A stretch of DNA of 31,585 bases from a virus. Positions 22,549 through 29,239 of the stretch are shown here, piece by piece (position 1 is the stretch's first letter; every line of letters begins with the position of its first letter). The notes below the pieces were generated by a model. The model saw only the letters and a list, made by a program, of their open reading frames with translations, was not told the origin of the DNA and searched no databases. The DNA lies in IMG/VR virus record IMGVR_UViG_3300029787_000166, positions 1-31,585 of that record. The stretch is one strand, 5' to 3'. Position numbers and translations under genes: made by a program.

Positions 22549-22577
22549 CCCCTCGATCTCCGGATCGGGGGGTTTTT
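22549..22577 (+). terminator. Strong intrinsic terminator after the major capsid gene
   Basis: CCCCTCGATC (22549-22558) pairs with GATCGGGGGG (22563-22572) around a TCCG loop: ten pairs, one of them a U-G wobble. TTTTT follows directly. It is 28 bases past the capsid stop codon. Confidence 0.92.
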
Positions 22578-22588
22578 AGTTTGGAGAA

Positions 22589-22604
22589 AACTATTTATTG
22601 TGAC
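22589..22604 (+). promoter_or_regulatory. Putative late promoter (AACTATTTA motif) before the capsid accessory gene
   Basis: An exact AACTATTTA (22589-22597) followed by TTGTGAC lies 12 bases after the capsid terminator. It would start a transcript with a leader of about 120 bases before the ATG at 22725. Confidence 0.48.
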
Positions 22605-22611
22605 TTGTTTT

Positions 22612-22720
22612 ATTCTCCTCTGGGCGAGGCCACTGCCCTTAGAAAGATTGTGTTCCGAGGTGGCTGGGATACAATCATTGAATAAATTCAGGTTATTGCA
22701 ATAATTTTATAATAGGAGAA
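22612..22720 (+). promoter_or_regulatory. Structured 5' leader RNA with complementary hairpin loops and an anti-SD tract
   Basis: The leader holds an 11-pair hairpin (GATTGTGTTCC 22646-22656 with GGGATACAATC 22666-22676, two wobbles, loop GAGGTGGCT). Before it is a four-pair hairpin, GGGC (22622-22625) with GCCC (22635-22638), loop GAGGCCACT. The two loops share GCCAC/GTGGC complementarity, allowing a kissing interaction. TTCTCCT (22613-22619) is complementary to the gene's own SD AGGAGAA (22714-22720). Two inverted repeats follow: TGAAT-AA-ATTCA (22679-22690) and TTATTGCAATAA (22693-22704). Control of translation of the 22725 gene is inferred. A frame without an ATG (22581-22685) also crosses the region. 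Confidence 0.45.
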
Positions 22721-22724
22721 AATC

Positions 22725-23333
22725 ATGGCAAAAAGAATAAGTAGAAGAAGACTCTACGCAATCGACAAAAAGGGTATTAGCTCTGGGTCATTTGTGCCCG
22801 GTGGTGGTATTTCTGGTTCAATTGTGCAACAGTCTATTTATAGAGATGGTTTTGAAGTCATAACCGAACTCGCAATTGATTTCGCTTACGGCACTACTGG
22901 TTCTCTAGCGGCACCCGGCAACAAGAACTTGGTTGTTGGTATGACCAATAGTGGATCTGCTGTAATCGGCCAGATCAACGAGCAACGAAATGGTGTTGTT
23001 ACAGCTGCTGAATGTATCTGTGTAGAATCACCAAACTCTGGTACTAGCAACCCAGTAGACCTTGACTTTGTTTTCGCTGATGAATACTTTACCGCGTTCT
23101 CTGGTACTTTAACAAACGCAACCGCTCTTGTAGCAGGTGGCGGTGATTGGGTTAAAGGCAAGAATGTTACCGGTGACGTTGACAACAACGGTGGAGAAAA
23201 CAAGTACATCTACATAACCACAGGCATGGGTGGAAACACCGGTGAAGGTGGTGCTGATTACACGGCTGGTAAGTTTATCTTGCGTCTCTTCGGATATGCA
23301 GTTGTTGCTGATAAAGGCACAAAACAACTCTAA
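22725..23333 (+). CDS. Putative capsid accessory or decoration protein
   Basis: A 202-residue protein with SD AGGAGAA. A basic N-terminus (MAKRISRRRLYAIDKKG) leads to Gly/Ser-rich beta segments (GSFVPGGGISGSIVQQSIY; KNLVVGMTNSGSAVIGQINE), ECICVESPNSG, an acidic FVFADEYF strand, and a Gly/Asn-rich KYIYITTGMGGNTGEGG region before a final strand (GKFILRLFGYAVVAD). It looks like a compact beta-rich virion protein and has its own promoter, structured leader and terminator next to the capsid gene, which suggests separate dosage control. A decoration or head-fibre-base protein is the best guess, from context only. Confidence 0.68.
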   Translation: MAKRISRRRLYAIDKKGISSGSFVPGGGISGSIVQQSIYRDGFEVITELAIDFAYGTTGSLAAPGNKNLVVGMTNSGSAVIGQINEQRNGVVTAAECICVESPNSGTSNPVDLDFVFADEYFTAFSGTLTNATALVAGGGDWVKGKNVTGDVDNNGGENKYIYITTGMGGNTGEGGADYTAGKFILRLFGYAVVADKGTKQL

Positions 23334-23357
23334 TCTATAAAACATTAATTATGATGT

Positions 23358-23388
23358 CAAAAGTCCCTTTTTGGGACTTTTGTTTTTT
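23358..23388 (+). terminator. Intrinsic terminator after the capsid accessory gene
   Basis: CAAAAGTCCC (23358-23367) and GGGACTTTTG (23373-23382) form a perfect ten-pair stem with a TTTTT loop, followed by TTTTTT (23383-23388). It lies 24 bases after the stop codon. Confidence 0.92.
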
Positions 23389-23419
23389 GGCCACTAATTA
23401 CAAATAAATGGAGATTTTT

Positions 23420-23587
23420 ATGAGTAAAAGTGGATATAGAGCCAAGAAAAGAGCAGCCCGTCAAGCCGCCGCAGAAGCAGGAAGTGCTCCCGCTCCCGCG
23501 CCAAAAAAAGCACCTGCTCCAAAGAAAGCAGCACCCAAAAAGGTTGTTCGCAAAAAGGCCCCCAAGAAAAGCGCTGAATCAAAATAG
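23420..23587 (+). CDS. Small histone-H1-like Lys/Ala/Pro-rich protein
   Basis: A 55-residue protein; the ATG at 23420 has TGGAGA upstream. After MSKSGYRAKKRAARQAAAEA come repeated AP-KK units (APAPKKAPAPKKAAPKK) and a basic end. There are no acidic patches apart from a few Glu residues. This composition is that of eukaryotic H1 tails and bacterial H1-like proteins, which bind and condense DNA non-specifically. It might be packaged with DNA, neutralise it, or bind host nucleic acid. No motif beyond composition supports a function. It is transcribed just after a strong terminator without an AACTATTTA motif before it, and six bases separate it from a second basic protein. Confidence 0.68.
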   Translation: MSKSGYRAKKRAARQAAAEAGSAPAPAPKKAPAPKKAAPKKVVRKKAPKKSAESK

Positions 23588-23593
23588 TGTTCT

Positions 23594-23941
23594 ATGGCTA
23601 GAAAATCTAAAAGAATAAGGTTATTAGCACAGTTAAAAAAACTAAATGAACAAACGCAACCCGTGATGCTTGTTGATGAGGTTAAACCTGTGCTTGAAAC
23701 CTCCAAACAAGAACCTGTTGTTGCACAATTGATTGAGGAACCAAAGATAGAAAAGGTGCCTGAACCAGTTGTTGAAGCCGTTGTAGAGGCACCAAAACCC
23801 AAACCAAAAAGAACTAGGGCCAAATCTACAACACCCTCAAAGCCCAAAGCCAGCGCAACGCCAAAAAAACCCCGAGCACGAAAAACAACAACGAGAAAGC
23901 CACGGGCAAAAACGGCTAAAAAAACAAAAACCGCAGAATAG
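23594..23941 (+). CDS. Second H1-like basic protein with acidic linker
   Basis: A 115-residue protein that starts six bases after the previous stop without a clear SD, so coupling is likely. Three parts are visible: a basic start (MARKSKRIRLLAQLKKLNEQ), a Val/Glu/Pro-rich acidic linker of about 40 residues, and a strongly basic tail from about residue 68 with PKPKRTRAK, TPKKPRARKTTTRKPRAK and AKKTK. The SPxK/TPxK-like and RKP units resemble H1-type tails and AT-hook-like Pro-Arg patches. Together with the preceding gene it forms a pair of nucleic-acid-condensing candidates between capsid and neck genes. The function is unknown; the linker might bind capsid or scaffold. Confidence 0.68.
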   Translation: MARKSKRIRLLAQLKKLNEQTQPVMLVDEVKPVLETSKQEPVVAQLIEEPKIEKVPEPVVEAVVEAPKPKPKRTRAKSTTPSKPKASATPKKPRARKTTTRKPRAKTAKKTKTAE

Positions 23942-23959
23942 ACGCTTTCATACGATAAA

Positions 23960-23975
23960 AACTATTTAGTATGAT
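23960..23975 (+). promoter_or_regulatory. Putative late promoter (AACTATTTA motif) before the neck genes
   Basis: An exact AACTATTTA (23960-23968) followed by GTATGAT, almost the same as the copy at 11747, lies 21 bases before the ATG of the neck gene and next to its SD CGGAGGG. Confidence 0.5.
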
Positions 23976-23989
23976 CGGAGGGTACATGC

Positions 23990-25234
23990 ATGTCATTTCC
24001 AACTTTAACACCAGCGTCTCAGACATCAGCAATCGTTCTTCCAGTAACAGGTACACACAGTGATGTATTATCTTCATTACCCTTTAGTATTTATACATCA
24101 AGTGCTTTTATATCTGGTGCTGTGGATCAGGTTGCTTATACTTACCGTAAGCTTGGTGGGGATGTACTTGATCTTGAAATCAAGGCCGAAAATGTCTACG
24201 CCAACTACGAGGAAGCAGTTCTTGAGTATTCTTACCTCGTTAATTTACATCAAGCAAAAAATATTCTTGGTTCTTCCCTTGGAAACCCAACAGCATCGTT
24301 CAACCAAGACGGATCAATAACAGAGGGCCAATCTGGGTCTATCGAATTAAGATATCCTAAATTCAAATTTGATTACGCAGTAAAGATTGGACAACAGTTT
24401 TCAAACGAAGCAGGGTTCGGAGGTACTACTCCTATATACTCAGCGTCTTTCTATACAACCGCTAGTAAACAAGATTACGATTTGCAATCGATTATTGCCT
24501 CAAACGCTGCGGCAGGTGGTGTTCCTTATGAAGATATAGACACTAACAAGAGGGTTCGAATCCGAGAGGTATTCTATGTCTCTCCTCGACAGATGTGGAG
24601 ATTCTATGGATACTATGGCGGTCTTAATGTTGTGGGCAATCTCCAGACATATGGGCAGTATGCTGATGACTCTAGTTTTCAGATTATACCGGTGTGGCAA
24701 AACAAACTTCAGGCCATGGCCTTTGAAGATCATTTATACACCAGAACTTCTCACTATTCGTATGAAATTATAAACAACAACCTTCGTTTGTATCCAGACC
24801 CCGATGCACAATCACCGAAGCAATTTTGGTTCAGATTCTCAATAAATGAGAACAGTTGGGATGACGAATTTGATGATGGACAATTGGGTGTAAACAATAT
24901 GAATACACTTCCGTTTGAGAACATCCCATATAAAAGCATCAATTCTATTGGTAAACAATGGATTCGCAGATTTGCACTTGCGCTTAGCAAAGAAACACTC
25001 GGACAGGTTCGCTCTAAATTTGGTAATAATGTTCCAATCCCCGGTGATACTGTAACACTTAATGGCTCCGACCTCATGTCTCAGGCCAAAGAGGAACAAA
25101 ACGCGCTGCGTACAGAATTGAAAGAACAATTGGAAGCAATGACTTACGACAAACTTATCGAGACAGATAAAAACATTGTTAACAATACAAACGAAATACA
25201 GAGAAACATACCCACAGGCATTTTTGTAGGATAG
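23990..25234 (+). CDS. Neck or head-completion protein (T4 gp13-like, tentative)
   Basis: A 414-residue protein; the ATG at 23990 is seven bases after CGGAGGG (another ATG at 23986 is out of frame). Features are LDLEIKAENVYANYEEAVLEY, a helix of the kind found early in gp13-type neck proteins; VRIREVFYVSPRQMWRFYGYY; FEDHLYTRTSHYSYEIINN with LRLYP; and WIRRFALALSKETLGQVRSK, then VPIPGDTVTLNGSDL and a helical end. This layout recurs in large neck proteins of marine T4-like phages. The following genes are gp14-like and gp15-like, which matches the T4 order 13-14-15 and supports a role joining portal and tail after packaging. It is longer than T4 gp13 (309). The assignment rests mostly on order. 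Confidence 0.66.
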   Translation: MSFPTLTPASQTSAIVLPVTGTHSDVLSSLPFSIYTSSAFISGAVDQVAYTYRKLGGDVLDLEIKAENVYANYEEAVLEYSYLVNLHQAKNILGSSLGNPTASFNQDGSITEGQSGSIELRYPKFKFDYAVKIGQQFSNEAGFGGTTPIYSASFYTTASKQDYDLQSIIASNAAAGGVPYEDIDTNKRVRIREVFYVSPRQMWRFYGYYGGLNVVGNLQTYGQYADDSSFQIIPVWQNKLQAMAFEDHLYTRTSHYSYEIINNNLRLYPDPDAQSPKQFWFRFSINENSWDDEFDDGQLGVNNMNTLPFENIPYKSINSIGKQWIRRFALALSKETLGQVRSKFGNNVPIPGDTVTLNGSDLMSQAKEEQNALRTELKEQLEAMTYDKLIETDKNIVNNTNEIQRNIPTGIFVG

Positions 25235-25237
25235 AAA

Positions 25238-27844
25238 ATGAAAATCAAAGTAAAGCTAAAAGAGAACAAGCAATTAGTTCAAGAAATCACCGAAGAAGAA
25301 TACTCTTTTGTCGAAGAGGCATTGGAGATCCCTATTGAGGAAATGCCTTATTCAAACATCTTTGGCGATAAATACCGAATCATTCGTGAGTTTGGAACTC
25401 TCAGCGATGGAAATCCTTTTGGAAAAATGATAAAGAAACTTGGTGAGTTCGGATGGAACCTCGCAGAGCACGAGGGCGATAAAGCCATTGAACTATACAA
25501 AGAATACACATTGGTAAAACCCAATCCTAAATACGCTGAAGACCCAGTAGGTGGACAATACATTAGAAATCCTCAGTATGTAAAGATGACTCTCCAAAAG
25601 CTCATTCAGAAAATGAATGCCTTTGCTACGAAGGGTGTAGTCTCAATGTTTGCAAAGAGGCAGAATGTCACCAAAAGAAACTATGAAGACCAAAATGCTT
25701 TAAGAGATGAACTTCAAGCCAGATCCCCAGATGGGACAATTAAAGGCGAACTGACTGATGAATACAAAGAAGGATTAGCAGCTCTTGATAAGAAATACGG
25801 ACTTCCAGCAAGAGCATTGGTCGCCAAAATGAGAACAGGGATTAATCTTTACTTTGGCCGCACTTCTGGGATGACTTATGAAGTACTAGCTATGAAGAAT
25901 CGCTCACGAGTCGAGGACCTATTAGAAGACCTTGAAGAGTATTCCAAATTGATAAGCGACGAAAGGGAGATGTATCAAATACAATCTAACTTTGACAGAC
26001 TCTTTGAGCCGACTTATGTAATCTACTCAAGACATCCAGTTGATGTGTTCCGTATGTCTGACTTCGTTCAGGTTACCTCGTGTCACTCTCCACCCTCTAG
26101 AAAGGGAGACAAACAAGGCTTTGACGAGTATAACATTTGTGCTCTTGCCGAGGCTTATGCGAACGGAATGATCGCCTATGCTGTTCCAGCAAAATCATTT
26201 GAGGACGTCGATCTTGAGCCCACACAAGAGTCTCTTGATGAAATCGGTGAGGATGAATTGTTCTGGGATCAGGAAAGAAGCGAAGGCCAAGTTGAGCCTG
26301 TTGCCCGTGTGAGGATTAGAAATGTTGCTTTTACAGACCGCGAGACAGGACAAGTAACACGAGTTGCTGTCCCAGACAAAAAGACTTATGGCAAACCTCC
26401 CGCTAACTTTAGCACTTATGTTCGCAACTTTGTTGCTGCCGCACAAAGAGAACAGATCAACCAGATCGCGAACTCTGATGCTGTTGATAGGTTTGACGAT
26501 GGTGACATTAACATTCCTCTTGAAAACTTTGAAAGGTTTGGTGGAAGTTATGAAGATGGTGGAGCGGCTGTTAGAGACAACATGCCTCTCATGTTTGCAA
26601 GTGCTCTTAACATATCAGCAGCAAAGATAACAATGCCCGGCAATCTTAATTATGATCACACACTTCAGAGGGAGTTAAAAGATAAATTCCAAACAGGCTT
26701 GAGCCAAGAAGATCTAGACCAAATGGTTAATAGACAGGCCAACTCTTACGGCGGTCCCGGTCGATACAAAATAGACGCATCTGCATACATGAGTGACGAC
26801 TATCATCCAATCATGGACTCGATTGATGTTACAGCCTATGCTGTGCTTCCAATGACGGATGACGAACTTAGAGAAAACTACACCGACATCGCAGAATTGT
26901 TTGAGGGGCATAGTGATTCTTTTGCCGTTTGGTTTAATGAAGATCAAATTCCTCCTGATAATGTAATCCCAATGTATTCTGGCCAAGGTCGCGGAGACAA
27001 GCCCGTCCTTGAACTTAATTTTCAAAATCTCCAATTCAACATGTCTGAGGCTGGTATGGATCTATACATTGAGGACGGGCACAGCGTAAGCGAAATACTA
27101 CAAACTGTTGGCGACTCTTCTAGAAACGGCGGCTTTGGTTTTGACCTTTATACAGATCCTTATGTTGAGGATGGCTTTGATGCTATTGCTAAGGGTATTT
27201 TAGATATATCTCAGTATGGTACAGGTGAAGAGTTTTATCTCACCCGTATATTAAACAAACATCTGGAGCCCGACAGCTCTGTTGGAGATTGGCAACCCGT
27301 AAATGTTGAGATTGAGTATCATGACTACACCAATGTGGAATACTATAAAGAGGCAGAGTTTGAAACCTTCATAGAAATAGACACGGAGTGGATGCTGGAA
27401 GCAGGATTAACACCAGAACAAGTGGGTATTTTTATCCTTGCTATAAACCAGCATGATATAGTTAAGAGTGAGCTTGTAAGACTTATCTACATGCATCTCA
27501 TTATGGACAGATCTGCCTTGAGCACATACGACTTCAGGTCCGGATTGACCGTTGGAAATGAGGATACATACACGACACTACAAGATGTTGTTGAGGATGC
27601 AGGAAACATTGCGGCTTCATTCGAGCTTAAACTTAAAGTAGATGCTGAAGATGATGTTTATTCAAAGAAAACAGCCGCCGCACTTGAGATTTGGCTGACG
27701 GAATACGACAGCAATAGTTCAGCCGATGATGCCTTAAGCAGCGGTCGAGGACAGATCTTTATCAAAAACGTTCTTGAGCAGTTCCCAAAACAACAGACAA
27801 ACGAAAGCAAGAAACGAATGAAAGTTCGCATGATACGAGGGTAA
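25238..27844 (+). CDS. Large protein of unknown function (868 residues) inside the neck gene cluster
   Basis: It starts three bases after the previous stop, with AGGATAG as SD. The N-terminus MKIKVKLKENKQLVQEITEEE is a charged amphipathic strand. The most motif-like part is VIYSRHPVDVFRMSDF (261-276), followed by SCHSPPS (281-287) and an ICALAEAYANGMIAYAV helix (300-316); the His, Arg, Asp and Cys residues look like a functional site. The rest is acidic and mixed alpha/beta, with a basic end (KKRMKVRMIRG). I recognise the RHP-x-DV-x-RMSD ... SCHS pattern from other marine phage proteins of unknown role. It lies where T4 has only gp13 and gp14, so it may be a virion protein, an internal protein injected with DNA, or an enzyme. 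No known family can be assigned. Confidence 0.78.
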   Translation: MKIKVKLKENKQLVQEITEEEYSFVEEALEIPIEEMPYSNIFGDKYRIIREFGTLSDGNPFGKMIKKLGEFGWNLAEHEGDKAIELYKEYTLVKPNPKYAEDPVGGQYIRNPQYVKMTLQKLIQKMNAFATKGVVSMFAKRQNVTKRNYEDQNALRDELQARSPDGTIKGELTDEYKEGLAALDKKYGLPARALVAKMRTGINLYFGRTSGMTYEVLAMKNRSRVEDLLEDLEEYSKLISDEREMYQIQSNFDRLFEPTYVIYSRHPVDVFRMSDFVQVTSCHSPPSRKGDKQGFDEYNICALAEAYANGMIAYAVPAKSFEDVDLEPTQESLDEIGEDELFWDQERSEGQVEPVARVRIRNVAFTDRETGQVTRVAVPDKKTYGKPPANFSTYVRNFVAAAQREQINQIANSDAVDRFDDGDINIPLENFERFGGSYEDGGAAVRDNMPLMFASALNISAAKITMPGNLNYDHTLQRELKDKFQTGLSQEDLDQMVNRQANSYGGPGRYKIDASAYMSDDYHPIMDSIDVTAYAVLPMTDDELRENYTDIAELFEGHSDSFAVWFNEDQIPPDNVIPMYSGQGRGDKPVLELNFQNLQFNMSEAGMDLYIEDGHSVSEILQTVGDSSRNGGFGFDLYTDPYVEDGFDAIAKGILDISQYGTGEEFYLTRILNKHLEPDSSVGDWQPVNVEIEYHDYTNVEYYKEAEFETFIEIDTEWMLEAGLTPEQVGIFILAINQHDIVKSELVRLIYMHLIMDRSALSTYDFRSGLTVGNEDTYTTLQDVVEDAGNIAASFELKLKVDAEDDVYSKKTAAALEIWLTEYDSNSSADDALSSGRGQIFIKNVLEQFPKQQTNESKKRMKVRMIRG

Positions 27845-27848
27845 ATGA

Positions 27849-28340
27849 ATGGCGGACAATAAATGGTCAAAACCAGCGTCTCCACCACCTCCTCTCTTTC
27901 TTGGAGAGAAGGAGCGAAACCTCGTCAAACAAGTCAACGACGAGATCATCGAGAGAGTTATTGGCCAACAGGTCCTCTATTTCCCAATCGACATTGACCG
28001 AACCAACTTCCACCCAGTATACGGCGAGGCCATAGAAAAAAGTTTCTTACACCCAGTAAGAGTATATGCCCTCGTAGAATACGGAGGAGTTGAAACCTCT
28101 TATCTTGATAATATTGGTGTTGACAAGCATGAAACAATTACAATAAATTTTCACAAAAGAAGATTAACAGAGGATCAAGATCTTTTTGTCCGCGAAGGAG
28201 ACTTCGTGAGATATGGAACCGGATTCTATGAGATAGTTAAATTGGTAGAACCTAAACAACTATTTGGCCAAATAGATCATAGATTTGAAATAACAGCAAT
28301 GTGTATTGATGCAAGAGAGGGATTGTTCGATGGCAGTTGA
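27849..28340 (+). CDS. Neck protein (T4 gp14-like)
   Basis: A 163-residue protein; of two close ATGs, 27849 has GAGGG at the right distance and the long frame. After a Pro-rich start (PASPPPPLFLGEKERN) it has VNDEIIERVIGQQVLYFPID, then YGEAIEKSF, a VRVYALVEYGG strand, VDKHETITINFHKRRL and EGDFVRYGTGFYEIVKLVEP with QLFGQIDHRFEITA. This follows the T4 gp14 order of VPREF-, FGED-, DEVTLSINPN- and EINWVEP-like segments, but without the C-terminal extension of T4 gp14 (256). gp14 forms the neck that receives the tail after packaging. The next gene overlaps by 11 bases. Confidence 0.76.
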   Translation: MADNKWSKPASPPPPLFLGEKERNLVKQVNDEIIERVIGQQVLYFPIDIDRTNFHPVYGEAIEKSFLHPVRVYALVEYGGVETSYLDNIGVDKHETITINFHKRRLTEDQDLFVREGDFVRYGTGFYEIVKLVEPKQLFGQIDHRFEITAMCIDAREGLFDGS

Positions 28341-29163
28341 AACTGACGGATCAGCCATACAAGGCTCATCATTAGAAAACATTGATGTTGGTTTTTATGA
28401 ATATGTTGATGAGGTATTAAACCTGCATGCAACATCAAACGGCGGGTTTAAAAAAGTTCCCGTAACATGGCTTTCTTCCGAAAGAGCGTTTCAGATTAAG
28501 AACAACGTTACACTGAGAGACTCAGGTGGCCATTTAAAGCTACCACTAATAACAGTTAATCGAGGATCAATAATTAAAGATCCATCTTTCAAGGGATCTT
28601 ATCAAGCAAATAACCAACTACCTTCCACCGGTCCCAGAGGATATAAAAATAATTCTTATCTTGCCGGTAGAAAATTAAAACAAGTTAAGTCATCAGAGTT
28701 TATGGAAAATGATCTAAACGAAGATACACTTGGTGTAAACAACAATGGTTATACAACCAGAAAAAAACTTGTTTATGAAGAAGTCTACTTACCTATACCG
28801 GTTTATGTTTCTATCTCATATTCTATTAATATTCGAACTGAGTATCAGCAACAAATGAATCAATTACTTGTTCCCTTTATTGCTAGAACGGGACAAATAA
28901 ATTCATTTATATTTGAAAAAAATGGTTACCGCTATGAAGCGTTCATACAACAAGACTTTGGCCAAGAAAATAATGCAAACAATTTCGGAGAAGATGAAAG
29001 ATTCTTTGTTACCAAGATTGATGTAAAGGTTTTGGGATATGTTCATGGCGAAGGAGTCAATAATTCTAAGCCAATAGTTGTAACTAAAGAGAATATTGTA
29101 GAGGTTAAGTTGGTTGGCGAAAGATTGGTCAAAAATATTAGCGACGACAAGAATTTTGTTTGA
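28330..29163 (+). CDS. Tail terminator/sheath-completion protein (T4 gp15-like)
   Basis: The ATG at 28330 (GAGGGA eight bases upstream) gives 277 residues; the frame extends to 28306 but lacks an SD there. The pattern parallels T4 gp15 (272): FYEYVDEVLNLHA, GGFKKVPVTWLSSERAFQIK, LKLPLITVNRGSIIKDPSF, and YLPIPVYVSISYSINIRTEY followed by a helix (QQQMNQLLVPFI). A FIFEKNGYRYEAFIQQDF segment and a final strand domain with FFVTKIDVKVLGYVHG come next. gp15 caps the finished tail tube and sheath and makes the contact with the neck. The order neck gp14, terminator gp15, sheath gp18 fits. A gp3-like tube terminator is the alternative. Confidence 0.74.
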   Translation: MAVETDGSAIQGSSLENIDVGFYEYVDEVLNLHATSNGGFKKVPVTWLSSERAFQIKNNVTLRDSGGHLKLPLITVNRGSIIKDPSFKGSYQANNQLPSTGPRGYKNNSYLAGRKLKQVKSSEFMENDLNEDTLGVNNNGYTTRKKLVYEEVYLPIPVYVSISYSINIRTEYQQQMNQLLVPFIARTGQINSFIFEKNGYRYEAFIQQDFGQENNANNFGEDERFFVTKIDVKVLGYVHGEGVNNSKPIVVTKENIVEVKLVGERLVKNISDDKNFV

Positions 29164-29196
29164 TTATAAAGTCGTTGGGTTATTGACCATTTAAAT

Positions 29197-29212
29197 AACT
29201 ATTTACTACGAA
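29197..29212 (+). promoter_or_regulatory. Putative late promoter (AACTATTTA motif) before the sheath gene
   Basis: An exact AACTATTTA (29197-29205) followed by CTACGAA lies in the 76-base gap between the tail-terminator and sheath genes, 34 bases before the sheath ATG. The related CTAGTTACTACGA occurs at 16958-16970, before the long fibre gene. Confidence 0.5.
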
Positions 29213-29239
29213 TAACATTAAATTATAGGAGATATTTTA

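Noticed and set aside
22600-22690. tRNA or tRNA-like gene in the capsid leader
   Set aside because: There is no cloverleaf, T-loop GTTCRA or CCA end at the right spacing; only the two hairpins described.
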